Shown: in pieces, positions 33,916 through 43,084 of the stretch
Layout: each line of letters begins with the position of its first letter
Numbering within the stretch: position 1 is the stretch's first letter
Assembly: GCF_014639155.1 (NCBI RefSeq)
Contig: NZ_BMFT01000001.1
Span: forward strand, 2,976,001 to 3,040,000
Reading direction: 5' to 3'
Length of the DNA stretch: 64,000 nt
Source of the DNA: Paenibacillus segetis
GTDB lineage: Bacteria > Bacillota > Bacilli > Paenibacillales > Paenibacillaceae
The notes under the pieces: model-generated
What the model saw: the letters and a program-made list of their open reading frames with translations, nothing else
Told to the model about the DNA's origin: nothing
Databases searched by the model: none
Made by a program: the position numbers and the translations under genes

Positions 33916-34419
33916 CTAAAATACCCCCGGGTCTCTTAATTCTGCCCATTGTATAACGGGATCTTCATCATTGTTATCGATTGAGATTGTTCCTATCGTC
34001 ACTTCTGTTTTATCTGGATTAGAAAAATAGTGTTCTATCATAAATCGAATAATTCTCGACACATGCAGGTTCAAGATTTCATCCTTATGAATCCAATACA
34101 ATTCTCCTTCTTCCGAGGCAACAGCATCACTTCTATTTGTCTTACCGAAATATACAAATTGTTGTCTAATCTCATCGTTCTTAACACGTAATAATATGTA
34201 CTGTAATTTCAAATCTTCAATTTCTTCTTCTTGAATTCCCGATTCTTCAAAAATTTCTCTAACACACGCTCCTTTTGGCTCGTTTAACTCTTCAGGTTCT
34301 AGATGTCCCCCAAGCCCACTCCAAAACTCAAAGTCAAAAATTCTGCTTAAATTTTTCTTCATCATTAACACTTTGTCTTGATTAAATAGGAATGCAGTAG
34401 CCATCTGCCTAAGCTCCAT
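33916..34419 (-). CDS. NUDIX hydrolase, MutT-like
   Basis: 167 residues. Nudix box GGHLEPEELNEPKGACVREI followed by FEESGI, complete although the spacing before REI is longer by a few residues than the standard box. Likely cleaves a nucleoside diphosphate derivative. Twenty bases downstream of the TIM-barrel gene. Confidence 0.85.
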   Translation of the reverse strand: MELRQMATAFLFNQDKVLMMKKNLSRIFDFEFWSGLGGHLEPEELNEPKGACVREIFEESGIQEEEIEDLKLQYILLRVKNDEIRQQFVYFGKTNRSDAVASEEGELYWIHKDEILNLHVSRIIRFMIEHYFSNPDKTEVTIGTISIDNNDEDPVIQWAELRDPGVF

Positions 34420-34438
34420 GTATCATCATCCCTTACCC

Positions 34439-35341
34439 TCAGGAATTCAATATCTTATCAACCCACACATAGCATCTTTCTAAATCTTCATCGCTTATGA
34501 AATCAGATTGATGCTCAAACTGAATCTTAACGTTCCGATTCTCTTCTCTAATGATGTTCAAATAATCTTCAATTGGAGCCCATCCTTCTGATGGAGATAG
34601 CTCAGGTAAAACAGGATAATGATATTGTTCAATCTTCTGGATATATTGAAGAGTCCATAAATGAATGACTTCAGCATATTTCGCATATTTCTTGATGACT
34701 TCTTTCGAGTTGAAAAAGGGATCTATTTTCTCCTGTAAATACAGTCGCCCCGTATCCAAGCATAATTTAACCTTGTTATATTTATTTAACAATTCTTCTA
34801 GTAGTTCTGTTTGGTAGACATATTTATTCAGCGCATCAAACTCTAAGACAGGGATAAAGTTGTACTTATCACTCATAGCGGACAACCATTGAAATAAATA
34901 CTGACTATTCTCTATAAAATCGTTGATAGAGTATTTGCTTTCATACACATACTCTTTGCTATCTGTGAACCGCCAACTACTCCAATCTACTCGATCATCT
35001 AATATAACCGGTTTGGGGTAATGAAATAATATATACTTAGGTTTCAAATGAATCATATACTCAAGTTCATTCTGTATTAATTCAAAAGCACTTTCTTTAA
35101 CAGATTGATCTTGAGATAGAACTAACGCATCTCTTAAATCTGATTGACCTGCTCGCAGTGGAAAATGAACTCCAACTTCAAAAGATCGATCCTTTGATTC
35201 CTTGATTAGATTTAATACATCCTCTTCTGAATTAAAAAGGCATGCTTCAATTCCAAAAAATTCGTCCTTAAAATCTCGATTATATTTCGTGTAATCAAAT
35301 GAACCATATTGGCCGATCATAAAATTGTTCACATTATTCAC
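34439..35341 (-). CDS. sugar phosphate isomerase/epimerase-like TIM barrel
   Basis: 300 residues of the AP endonuclease 2/xylose isomerase-like TIM barrel: FEVGVHFPLRAGQSD, KYILFHYPKP, IPVLEFDALN, VKLCLDTGRLY and HLWTLQYIQ give the metal-binding Glu, Asp and His at strand ends. No sugar utilisation genes nearby, so the substrate is open. Second member at 41127. Confidence 0.78.
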   Translation of the reverse strand: MNNVNNFMIGQYGSFDYTKYNRDFKDEFFGIEACLFNSEEDVLNLIKESKDRSFEVGVHFPLRAGQSDLRDALVLSQDQSVKESAFELIQNELEYMIHLKPKYILFHYPKPVILDDRVDWSSWRFTDSKEYVYESKYSINDFIENSQYLFQWLSAMSDKYNFIPVLEFDALNKYVYQTELLEELLNKYNKVKLCLDTGRLYLQEKIDPFFNSKEVIKKYAKYAEVIHLWTLQYIQKIEQYHYPVLPELSPSEGWAPIEDYLNIIREENRNVKIQFEHQSDFISDEDLERCYVWVDKILNS

Positions 35342-35349
35342 CTTTCAAT

Positions 35350-35847
35350 CTATTGATCTTCATCTACTGTTTCTGGATGAATAAGGCCTTTACCGATGAC
35401 ATTTGGCGATACAGGCTTCTTTCCTATTTCTCGCGCCCAAACCGATAATTGTCCCATATGATGGATTTGATGAGCAATCACATGACGCATAACTTCACCC
35501 CAAGCATCCATAGCAACGCTTCCATCTGGTTGGGGATCATAGAAAGGGCGCTTCTCCATGCTGTCGTCCCATGCTTCAACAAATCCCTCTATATCTGTCC
35601 GATACTTTTCATCTAATTGTCTAATCTTGTCTAAGTTCTTATAGTCTTCAAAGTTCTCCGGAGTGTCTGGCTTCCCTTCCAACATGCGAATCCAACTCCA
35701 TTCAACATCAATAATATGAAATAGAGTTTGTAATATACTACCAACACCACCTGTTCGTTCCCGAAGTAGCTCATCATTTGTTATCTCTTCACACCATTGA
35801 TACCATTGTTCTCTTACTACCCAGTTATAATGAAAAAAAGTTAGCAT
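35350..35847 (-). CDS. DinB family protein
   Basis: 165 residues. NDELLRERTGGVGSILQTLFHIIDVEWSW supplies the first His, and EVMRHVIAHQIHHMGQL the second and third, the metal triad of the DinB four-helix bundle. Possible thiol transferase or hydrolase. Located just before the TIM barrel gene, 9 bases. Confidence 0.85.
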   Translation of the reverse strand: MLTFFHYNWVVREQWYQWCEEITNDELLRERTGGVGSILQTLFHIIDVEWSWIRMLEGKPDTPENFEDYKNLDKIRQLDEKYRTDIEGFVEAWDDSMEKRPFYDPQPDGSVAMDAWGEVMRHVIAHQIHHMGQLSVWAREIGKKPVSPNVIGKGLIHPETVDEDQ

Positions 35848-35902
35848 GATGATATTACCTCCGTTGATTACTTCAATCTATCATTTTCTATTCGTACATT
35901 TA

Positions 35903-36370
35903 TTAATCAATGTTCCATGTTTGCGCAATTTGGATCAAATCATCCTTGGCTAGCTGTTCATGATCTCCAATTACTTCTCCTTCTAGATAATAAGTCCTCA
36001 TCAAGTCTGGCTGATTGGGAATAGATCTCTGAACATAAATCCAATATATAATTTGATCTGGTACTGGATTAACAGCAGGTCCGCCGTGTGAAAATCTGAT
36101 CATGGTTGCCTCGCCTACAGGAAGTTTGATCGTTTCTGTATTTGTGATTTCAGAATGATTAGGAATACTTACATAATCCCCCGGACCGTCTAATTGTCCT
36201 ACTCTTAACTTAAGATGGTTCCATTCAATCTGTTCAGGCTGTTCAGTTAAGGTGAGGACGATGCTGTTGGGAGTACCCTTTCCATTTGTTCTATTGAAAT
36301 AAACTATAGAAGTGAAAATTAAAACCAGTACCGCTATGATAAATAATGATGTATAAATCTTTTTTGTCAT
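35903..36370 (-). CDS. membrane-anchored protein of unknown function
   Basis: 155 residues from ATG 36370 (MTKKIYTSLFIIAVLVLIFT), an uncleaved signal-anchor helix at about 5-25 without lipobox. The extracytoplasmic part is beta-rich with GDYVSIPNHSEI and YVQRSIPNQPD. No known family. Cotranscribed with the histidine phosphatase upstream. Confidence 0.65.
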   Translation of the reverse strand: MTKKIYTSLFIIAVLVLIFTSIVYFNRTNGKGTPNSIVLTLTEQPEQIEWNHLKLRVGQLDGPGDYVSIPNHSEITNTETIKLPVGEATMIRFSHGGPAVNPVPDQIIYWIYVQRSIPNQPDLMRTYYLEGEVIGDHEQLAKDDLIQIAQTWNID

Positions 36371-36411
36371 GACTGTACCTAACCTTATTTTTTTATTTTC
36401 AATGATCAACC

Positions 36412-36957
36412 TTATTTCTCATAAATATAGAGTCTTCCGTTATCCGGCTTAATGAAACCTTTTCCTCGATATCCTCTTTTGAATAACTCTTGAATTAGTG
36501 ACTTCATAATCCCTCCATGGCTGACCACTAAGACATTGGAATCCATATAATTATCTTCAATCCAATTAATGATTTGCTTTGCCCTTAAAGTAGTATCCGT
36601 TCGCCCTTCCTCCTGCGACTTGTGAGAGAAAAACCAGGCCATTCTACTCAAAACTATCCAGATTTTATAGTGGAGTTTGATTTCTGATTGATTAATCGAC
36701 CGCATCCCTATCTCTCTGAGTCGCTCAGTCTTTATGATAGGACCTTGCCCTTGATAAATGATTTCGGCTGTCTTGCTAGCCCTAAATAAATCACTTGCAA
36801 TACATATCTCCCACTTGGGATCATGACCTATGTGTCCAACTGGACTCACATCAGAATTATTGTAATCTTCCACCCATTGATTGAATTGATCCGATGTCAT
36901 CCAAGAATATTCAGGTTTATAGATGACTTTAAAATGTCTTACTAATCCGATTTTCAT
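36412..36957 (-). CDS. histidine phosphatase
   Basis: 181 residues. LVRHFKVIYKPEYSWM is a variant first motif with RHF in place of RHG/RHA; IASDLFRASKTAEI and VVSHGGIMKSLIQE carry the second Arg and His. Probably active on a phosphorylated small molecule. Differs from the paralogue at 31313 in the variant start and longer spacing. Confidence 0.8.
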   Translation of the reverse strand: MKIGLVRHFKVIYKPEYSWMTSDQFNQWVEDYNNSDVSPVGHIGHDPKWEICIASDLFRASKTAEIIYQGQGPIIKTERLREIGMRSINQSEIKLHYKIWIVLSRMAWFFSHKSQEEGRTDTTLRAKQIINWIEDNYMDSNVLVVSHGGIMKSLIQELFKRGYRGKGFIKPDNGRLYIYEK

Positions 36958-36977
36958 ATCATAGAACTCCTAGCCTC

Positions 36978-37412
36978 TTAAAGATCTTTCTTCAGATAAT
37001 AATGAGTATGCCTTCCCGCATTCTCAATCACTCCGAACACCTCAAACCCTTGCTTCTTATAGAAATCTAATGCCTGAAAACTGAGCGTATCCACTTTTAC
37101 AAACTCACATTCTTTATCTCTAGCTATTGTTAAAGCCTCACTCATTAACTTCTTACCATACCCACAATTACGAAATTCGTCTTCAACAAATAAATAGTGT
37201 ATTTCTAGCCAGTTCCAGCAAATCTCACCGATAATTCCACCTAACACTTGATCCTCTTCATCAACTAAGAATAAATTCACTTCTTGATATCTACCTTTTA
37301 AGTCATCAGGAAAGTGCATGAGGTTATATTCGATCATCTTATTTCTTACATAATCTTTATGTTTATTGCTTGCATGATTGGTAATAAGTAGTTCCAAATT
37401 AATCAACTCCAA
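36978..37412 (-). CDS. GNAT N-acetyltransferase
   Basis: 144 residues. LFVEDEFRNCGYGKKLMSEA is the acetyl-CoA motif, with FYKKQGFEVFGVIENAGR after it, the compact form of the AAC(6')/YkkB-like GNATs. Seventeen bases from the next GNAT gene, so two unrelated GNATs sit in tandem. Confidence 0.84.
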   Translation of the reverse strand: MELINLELLITNHASNKHKDYVRNKMIEYNLMHFPDDLKGRYQEVNLFLVDEEDQVLGGIIGEICWNWLEIHYLFVEDEFRNCGYGKKLMSEALTIARDKECEFVKVDTLSFQALDFYKKQGFEVFGVIENAGRHTHYYLKKDL

Positions 37413-37428
37413 CCTTCATCTTATCTGT

Positions 37429-37920
37429 TTAATCTAAGGAATATCTCATAACGATAAAATCAACGACTTGACCATCAATCAAGCTTCCAAACATGTCACC
37501 TTTAATAAATCCAGTTCTTTCATATACTTTTATGGCCCTTTCGTTAAAAACTGCCACCACAAGCTGAAAATTCTTGATATCGAATTGCTTATGAAAAAAT
37601 ATAATGCTCTGAGTCAAAAAATCTTGTCCAAGCCCCTTCCCAGTATAATTGGGATTTAGCCCTAATCCGATGTCTAGTAAACTATCATTATATATTCCAG
37701 CTTCATAACCCCCAGGAACACGTGCAGAGTTACCGTTACATACGTAGCCAACAATATCATTTGCATCGTTCAAAGCATAATAATAGTCTCCATTCATTAA
37801 TTCAGAAATATCTTCAGTGCTGCCATCCATACTATATATTTCATAAGGTTTGGTGTACTTCCAATTAGATATCAAATTGGCATATTCATCGGTCATTGGA
37901 TGAAAGTAGTATGTATACAT
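37429..37920 (-). CDS. GNAT N-acetyltransferase
   Basis: 163 residues; IGLGLNPNYTGKGLGQDFL is the acetyl-CoA loop, VFNERAIKVYERTGF the following helix. The N-terminus (YYFHPMTDEYANLISNWKY) is characteristic of a Bacillus GNAT group. Only distantly like its neighbour, so not a recent duplicate. Confidence 0.84.
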   Translation of the reverse strand: MYTYYFHPMTDEYANLISNWKYTKPYEIYSMDGSTEDISELMNGDYYYALNDANDIVGYVCNGNSARVPGGYEAGIYNDSLLDIGLGLNPNYTGKGLGQDFLTQSIIFFHKQFDIKNFQLVVAVFNERAIKVYERTGFIKGDMFGSLIDGQVVDFIVMRYSLD

Positions 37921-37935
37921 TCCTAAAAAGTCCCT

Positions 37936-38865
37936 TCAAGTTCGATTTTTCATATCCCTAATGAAATGTTCCATCACTTGGTCTATTTGACTCAGAAAAT
38001 TTCCTGCGAGATCTAGTTGTTGTGTAGCAAAATTTAAATCACCATGGCCTTCTATAGCATAATCTAAATTGCCTAGTGTAGACATTAATATACGGGCGGA
38101 AATAGCAAAACCAAATACTTCTGGATCAACGACAATGTCCTTATTGCTGAGTATATACTTAAATGTTGGTTCCTCAAATCCTTTAAACAAGGCGAGATTA
38201 CCAACAAATGATGCTAAATCCCAGTATGCTGGCATCAATGATACATCCTCAAAGTCTGTCCAAATCCAACCCTCAGAGCTAGGGATTAAATTTCGAGCAT
38301 GAGCATCCCCATGACACGGGAATAGCAAATTTGTTTCTAATCGCATCTGTTTATCTACTGTATGAAACAAATCTAATAATGCCTGTATCCGTTGATCCGA
38401 GCTCTTCATCAATCTTTTAGCAGATTGGCTGGTCCGTTCCCAAACACCAAGCACTGGAAGTTCTCCATCAAAATCCACCATTGCTGCGGTGAGCCTACTT
38501 ACTAATTCAACAGCTTCACTCGGCGATGGTCTTTCTAATTGTGTGGGAGGCACATAATTCCATAGAGTCATCCATGCCCCATCAACACTGTATGGTCCGG
38601 CATCTACAAGACCTGTAGGTAATAACACGGGAACGTCCTTGATCTGAAGGTGACGTGTTGCCTGTAATTCTCGGCAAAGTCTCTTGTATGCTAGATCCGC
38701 TTCTTCCTGCAAAATGACATTAGCTAATCGGGCAACAATAGGGTAGGGGGCCAGATGAACAATCAAGTTGCCTCCATTACTAAGAATAACAGGCTTAATC
38801 TCAGTTAAACCTATTGTCTTGGCAACTAATAACACTTGAGAAACTAGTTTATCTATATTTGACAA
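37936..38865 (-). CDS. APH-family phosphotransferase
   Basis: 309 residues. LSNGGNLIVHLAPYPIVARLA (N-lobe), catalytic FPCHGDAHARNLI and metal site WIWTDFEDVSLMPAYWDLAS. The layout matches Firmicute phosphotransferases often annotated as aminoglycoside phosphotransferase. Its 5' neighbour is a SnoaL-like protein. Confidence 0.8.
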   Translation of the reverse strand: MSNIDKLVSQVLLVAKTIGLTEIKPVILSNGGNLIVHLAPYPIVARLANVILQEEADLAYKRLCRELQATRHLQIKDVPVLLPTGLVDAGPYSVDGAWMTLWNYVPPTQLERPSPSEAVELVSRLTAAMVDFDGELPVLGVWERTSQSAKRLMKSSDQRIQALLDLFHTVDKQMRLETNLLFPCHGDAHARNLIPSSEGWIWTDFEDVSLMPAYWDLASFVGNLALFKGFEEPTFKYILSNKDIVVDPEVFGFAISARILMSTLGNLDYAIEGHGDLNFATQQLDLAGNFLSQIDQVMEHFIRDMKNRT

Positions 38866-38877
38866 TATAACGGCTCC

Positions 38878-39261
38878 TTAACTATGATCTTCAATTAATG
38901 ATAACTTTCCTTGTTCGATTTTAAATATTGATTTACCCTGTAATTGAATCTTATCTCCAACTTTTAGACCGTTAGGAAGGTCAATAGCAACGATCCCTTC
39001 ATAATCAATTTCAACCTCAACTCTATCCTCAACATAAAGACAATCAATAATCGTCTGACGCCGACTTGAAAAAATCTTAATTGACTCCTCTGCTAATTCC
39101 CTAAACTTCTGAATTCCTTGTGTCTCTGTATTAACTTCTCCATTGGATATATTTCTGAACTTAATATCTTTATTCAATAGACTTACCATACCTTCAACAT
39201 CAAATGCATTATAGGCTTTAATGTAATCCTGAATGATTTTATATGATTCTTCTCCGACCAT
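38878..39261 (-). CDS. SnoaL-like/NTF2-fold protein
   Basis: 127 residues from ATG 39261 (MVGEESYKIIQDYIKAYN). The pattern AYNAFDVEGMVSLLNKDIKF and the alternating beta strands with KFRELAEESI are typical of the NTF2-like SnoaL/ketosteroid isomerase fold. Function unknown; twelve bases before the phosphotransferase gene. Confidence 0.75.
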   Translation of the reverse strand: MVGEESYKIIQDYIKAYNAFDVEGMVSLLNKDIKFRNISNGEVNTETQGIQKFRELAEESIKIFSSRRQTIIDCLYVEDRVEVEIDYEGIVAIDLPNGLKVGDKIQLQGKSIFKIEQGKLSLIEDHS

Positions 39262-39301
39262 AAACATCTTCCTCTCATGTCCTAGATTGTTTTACTAATG
39301 C

Positions 39302-39763
39302 TTATTTCAACTTTAGTTTATATATAATTTCTCCATCTTGATTCTCTTTACCTTGACTGACAAATCCTAATTTTTCGTATAACTTTTGAGCATGTTCATT
39401 ACTTTTTTCGATGGTTAGAGAGACTACTTCGCATTGTCGATGCTTTTCCTGAATGAATTCTAACATTCTTACAAGGGATTTTGTTCCTAATCCCATCCCC
39501 TGATATTCTTTGTCTAGCTGAAATCCCCCGATCCAGTAATTATCAGTACTATTAGGAGTATAAGAAAGATAGAAAAATCCAAATGTTGTTTCATCTTTTC
39601 GCAAAATAAATGGATCAAAAGCTTCATCCCATGGTTTTATATAAGCCCAGGCTAATGATTCGATAACAGAAGGTACAAACTTCTCTTGAGATGGGAGTAA
39701 TGAAATAGAGAGCGCTTCTTCCCAATTATTCTTATGAATAGGTTCTATGTCGATTAGATTCAT
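39302..39763 (-). CDS. GNAT N-acetyltransferase
   Basis: 153 residues; IGGFQLDKEYQGMGLGTKSL is the acetyl-CoA motif and NEHAQKLYEKLGFVSQGK follows. Resembles BltD-type spermine/spermidine acetyltransferases (similar start ISLLPSQEKFVPSV), which is a reasonable but unproven assignment. Confidence 0.85.
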   Translation of the reverse strand: MNLIDIEPIHKNNWEEALSISLLPSQEKFVPSVIESLAWAYIKPWDEAFDPFILRKDETTFGFFYLSYTPNSTDNYWIGGFQLDKEYQGMGLGTKSLVRMLEFIQEKHRQCEVVSLTIEKSNEHAQKLYEKLGFVSQGKENQDGEIIYKLKLK

Positions 39764-39835
39764 AATATGTATTCCTTTCGAGTGCCCACTAAATTAAACT
39801 TTAATAGTGAGCACATTCTTATTCGTTTAGCCCCA

Positions 39836-40618
39836 CTATGCTAAATCTTCTACTCCTCTAAATATGCTTAGAGCTTTTTTCATTTTGCTTATATATTCTT
39901 CCGATTGGCTTGAACACATAAATTTAATATCCTGATTACCTTGCGAACTTAATAAATTAGTGGTTTGTAATACTTGAGATAGTCTATTTATTGTACCTGC
40001 ACTTCCATCTACGATATGAATATGTTCCGGTAATAATTTCTTTAATATCTTCCTATAAAATGGATAATGCGTGCAGCCTAGTACAACGGTGCCATACTCA
40101 TTTAAATCAAATGGATCCAACTTCTTAACGAAATATTCTTGTATTATTTTCTCGTTAAAGTTCAACGCCTCACAATATTCCACAAGTTTAGGTAAGGGAA
40201 GTGAATCTACTATATTGGTATCATCTATACGCCTTACTAAGTCAATGTATTTCGTTTCTTTTAACGTTAATGAAGTAGCGAACACCATGACTCTCTTACC
40301 CGTTGACCGATTAATTTCTATAGCCGGTTTCACTGCGGGCTCCATACCTATTATGGGGAGACTATACATGTTTCTAAGTTCATTGACGGCTATACTTGTA
40401 GCTGTATTGCATGCAATTACGATCGCCTTTACATCTTCCTTTAAAATTGTCTGTATAGCTTGATAAATATAGCTTTTCACTTCTGCCTTGGATTTAGTTC
40501 CATATGGTACATGAAGCGTATCTGCAAAAAATAAATAATCTTCATTCGGTAACTCATTCATTGCATGTGATAAAACAGTTAGTCCACCTAAACCTGAGTC
40601 AAAAAAAGCGATTCTCAT
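39836..40618 (-). CDS. murI: glutamate racemase
   Basis: 260 residues. IAFFDSGLGGLTVL (Asp7, Ser8), catalytic Cys in IACNTAT (about 70) and Cys in GCTHYPF (about 182) are all present, with Asp/His partners, so it is likely active in making D-glutamate for peptidoglycan. It is preceded by a terminator and sits alone among accessory genes; a second chromosomal copy (racE/murI) is expected elsewhere. Full length. Confidence 0.85.
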   Translation of the reverse strand: MRIAFFDSGLGGLTVLSHAMNELPNEDYLFFADTLHVPYGTKSKAEVKSYIYQAIQTILKEDVKAIVIACNTATSIAVNELRNMYSLPIIGMEPAVKPAIEINRSTGKRVMVFATSLTLKETKYIDLVRRIDDTNIVDSLPLPKLVEYCEALNFNEKIIQEYFVKKLDPFDLNEYGTVVLGCTHYPFYRKILKKLLPEHIHIVDGSAGTINRLSQVLQTTNLLSSQGNQDIKFMCSSQSEEYISKMKKALSIFRGVEDLA

Positions 40619-40667
40619 TTACTGTCACCTTCTAAGTATTTTCTGTATTATTTCACTGTATAAAAAA

Positions 40668-40685
40668 GGATCTGCAATGCAGACC
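40668..40685 (-). terminator. Rho-independent terminator between VOC gene and murI
   Basis: On the minus strand GGTCTGCA-T-TGCAGATCC is followed by TTTTTTA. It begins 12 bases after the VOC stop (40698), isolating murI from upstream transcription. Confidence 0.75.
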
Positions 40686-40697
40686 CAAATGCTTAAT

Positions 40698-41048
40698 TCA
40701 TTTATTCTGAATTAGTCCGATTCCATTACCCACAGGGTCTACTAAATAAGCTAAATAGAAGTTATCGAATTCCATCTTGTCCCTTACAATTTGAGCGCCT
40801 AATTCAACTGATTTTTTAATTGACTCTTCAATATCATCGACTTCAATTTGAATTCTAGTCCCATGAGGAAAATCATGAGGCCCTTTAGAAATACCACCAT
40901 GTATGCCTGGTTTTGAATCATCACCGGTAGTCACAGGATAGTACCCCCAGTTGGGTTCTGCAATCTCCCAGCCAAATACGGATGAATAAAATGCTGCTGC
41001 ACGTTCTGGGTCTTGACTACTTAAATCAAATAATACGACTCTTCCCAT
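40698..41048 (-). CDS. VOC/glyoxalase-fold protein
   Basis: 116 residues: one VOC unit pair with LFDLSSQDPERAAAFYSSVFGWE start and AYLVDPVGNGIGLIQ end. The family is common in Actinobacteria and Bacillota as ~115-120 residue glyoxalase/bleomycin resistance-like proteins. Metal ligands are partly replaced. Function unknown. Confidence 0.82.
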   Translation of the reverse strand: MGRVVLFDLSSQDPERAAAFYSSVFGWEIAEPNWGYYPVTTGDDSKPGIHGGISKGPHDFPHGTRIQIEVDDIEESIKKSVELGAQIVRDKMEFDNFYLAYLVDPVGNGIGLIQNK

Positions 41049-41126
41049 AAGAACCTCCCTGAAATGGTATACTTATCCAACCCCGATAATACCAAATGCT
41101 TGTTCGTGTGTAAAGAACGCTTCAGA

Positions 41127-41912
41127 TTACCCGAACGATACTCTAAGTTTTTCAATAGATTCTCGCAGAGTACTACTTGTTTTGACCTCCACTACTACAG
41201 ATATTTCAAGGTCCTTGGCCAATTGTAATCGTTCGTTGATAGGAACCACCCCTGAATATAAAGGTTGATGATCTGATATTCCATTATAATCATGAAGATG
41301 CATATGTCTTAGTCGAGCTAGGTTTCGCTCAAAAAAGGGCTGTTCTTGAAATCCACTTTTCCCATCATGACCTGCATCCCAAGTTAAATGAAAATTATCA
41401 AACTGCATCAATTTGTTCAGGGTTCTCTCAACGAATGGAAGCTGAAAATTCAGGGTATTCTCCACACAAATATCAACATTTAAATGGCTAGCAAGCTCAA
41501 GTAATTCCGCATATGACTCATAAATTAAATTTATAAATTCCGTCTCATATCGTTCGTTGATCCAAACCCTCTGATCGGGTAATGTAAAATATATGCCCTG
41601 ATTCAAGTGCATATTCAATGTTTTAATATTCGCCATGCTCGCCCAACGAATCGTTTCTTTACAGCGTTCCAAATGACCGTATCTTATAGAAGGGTGAAAT
41701 GATCCAAGATCAATCTCTTCTGGCAGATGAATCGAAAAATCGATTCCAAACCGATGCTTAATCTCCTTAATTTCATTTATATTCAGACTTTCAGGAGTGC
41801 AGATGGGTAAGTTCATATTCAATTCAATAAACTCCAGTTCTAATTCGCGGCAAAGATCTACATTCTGTTGTAAGGTTGCATACTCAATCAAAGTCGGCAT
41901 TCCGAGCTTCAT
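41127..41912 (-). CDS. sugar phosphate isomerase/epimerase-like TIM barrel
   Basis: 261 residues. The start FIELNMNLPIC, then HLPEEIDLGSF, KTLNMHLNQG, VCVENTLNFQLPF, LTWDAGHDG and MHLHDYNGISDHQP supply His, Glu, Asp and His metal ligands of the AP endonuclease 2 family. Probably an isomerase or epimerase of a small polyol; no partner gene suggests which. Confidence 0.8.
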   Translation of the reverse strand: MKLGMPTLIEYATLQQNVDLCRELELEFIELNMNLPICTPESLNINEIKEIKHRFGIDFSIHLPEEIDLGSFHPSIRYGHLERCKETIRWASMANIKTLNMHLNQGIYFTLPDQRVWINERYETEFINLIYESYAELLELASHLNVDICVENTLNFQLPFVERTLNKLMQFDNFHLTWDAGHDGKSGFQEQPFFERNLARLRHMHLHDYNGISDHQPLYSGVVPINERLQLAKDLEISVVVEVKTSSTLRESIEKLRVSFG

Positions 41913-41931
41913 AGCTAGCCCTCACCTCCTA

Positions 41932-42636
41932 TTACTTCTGAATTTTATTCTTAATACGTATGGATTTATTCAAGTGAAGAAAATTATGCCTTGTGGCTGG
42001 CATAAGGATTAGTCCTCCAGTGTCCTTCTTCCCCCAATAGTCCAGTAACCAAGTTGCTTCCTTCTTAACTGCTCCTTGATCTAATAGCTTTTCTATTCTC
42101 ACAGATTCAACCTTTTGTTTGAATTGACCCGGTTGTAAAGACTTTACTATCGTTCGCGTTGCCCGCCCGACTTCAAGACGATACGATAATAATGCATTTA
42201 TATCTATATTAGCGCTTAATTCAGCTACCTCATTTTCTGTCATTTCATTTCCGGTATGAGTACAATTTATATTTAGTTTTTTAACCCAGTCCCCAGAAAA
42301 AAAGACCTGATCTTGATTACCTACTAGAACATTCATAGTCATATCTTCAATCCGAGAAATATGCCAAATTTGCCATACAATAGAGTTTCTTGTATCAGGC
42401 GATACGACTGGATATTTACGGAATGTCTCATCTGTCATATTGTTTAACAATTCATCCTCTAAAGTCATAACCTGAGAGTTTTCTATTTTCGAAGCGTATA
42501 ACAAGGCATGTTGATTCAAAAAAAGTTCAATCGCATTCTCATGTTCAGTCGGCTTATATATAATACTCGTTAATTTTTTGTGATTCTCATTCCAAAGCTT
42601 CCTTTGCTCTATATCCATCCCAATCCCAGCTTTCAT
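41932..42636 (-). CDS. DinB-like protein
   Basis: 234 residues, longer than usual DinB (about 170). WQIWHISRIEDMTMNVLV gives the first His, and PATRHNFLHLNKSIRIK the C-terminal His cluster. Two extra helices between. The true start may be the second Met (GMDIEQRKLW). Possible metal-dependent transferase. Confidence 0.72.
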   Translation of the reverse strand: MKAGIGMDIEQRKLWNENHKKLTSIIYKPTEHENAIELFLNQHALLYASKIENSQVMTLEDELLNNMTDETFRKYPVVSPDTRNSIVWQIWHISRIEDMTMNVLVGNQDQVFFSGDWVKKLNINCTHTGNEMTENEVAELSANIDINALLSYRLEVGRATRTIVKSLQPGQFKQKVESVRIEKLLDQGAVKKEATWLLDYWGKKDTGGLILMPATRHNFLHLNKSIRIKNKIQK

Positions 42637-42641
42637 AATGA

Positions 42642-42992
42642 TTATTCATGCGTAAGAATATTGATTAACTTACCAAATGGATCACGGACATAGAATCTCC
42701 GAACGCCCCATGGCTCAACTGTCGGACCATACTCTATTGGAAACCCAGCTTTTTTCATTCGATCAAGGGCGATATCAATATCATCTACTTCGATCGATAG
42801 ATCGGGCGTTTCCGTCTGGGAGCCACCTTGTGAGGCGAAGCTAATCTGGATGTTCATTTCTGTATCTGAACCATAAGTTGCAATCCAACCATGATCCATC
42901 AATAAATGTAGTCCAAGCACATCCTCGTAGAAACGTTTAGCTGCTGTAATATCCTGCGTATCAATATTGGTGACGATGCGTTTGACCCTCAT
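42642..42992 (-). CDS. VOC/glyoxalase-fold protein
   Basis: 116 residues from ATG 42992 (MRVKRIVTNIDTQDITAAK). RRFYVRDPFGKLINILTHE closes module 2 with the expected Glu-like position. GGAGGT lies immediately after repeat copy D (TTTCGTAAATGGAGGT in gene sense), so the repeat forms the leader of this gene. The frame extension to 43022 reads into the repeat and is not coding. Confidence 0.82.
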   Translation of the reverse strand: MRVKRIVTNIDTQDITAAKRFYEDVLGLHLLMDHGWIATYGSDTEMNIQISFASQGGSQTETPDLSIEVDDIDIALDRMKKAGFPIEYGPTVEPWGVRRFYVRDPFGKLINILTHE

Positions 42993-43005
42993 TTTGTTAC
43001 CTCCA

Positions 43006-43084
43006 TTTACGAAACACCCCAACCTTAGATAACTCTATCTTAGGCTGGGGCGTCGGCTGTCTGATCTCTTTTTAATGATTATAC
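43006..43084 (-). repeat. hairpin repeat, copy D
   Basis: TTTACGAAACACCCCAACC, AGATA, loop, TATCTTAGGCTGGGGCGT, then GGCTGTCTGA and GATTATAC. Two arm positions are G-U on the minus strand. The TATAAT box overlaps the stop codon of the upstream gene (43079-43081), so repeat and gene end share bases. Confidence 0.87.
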
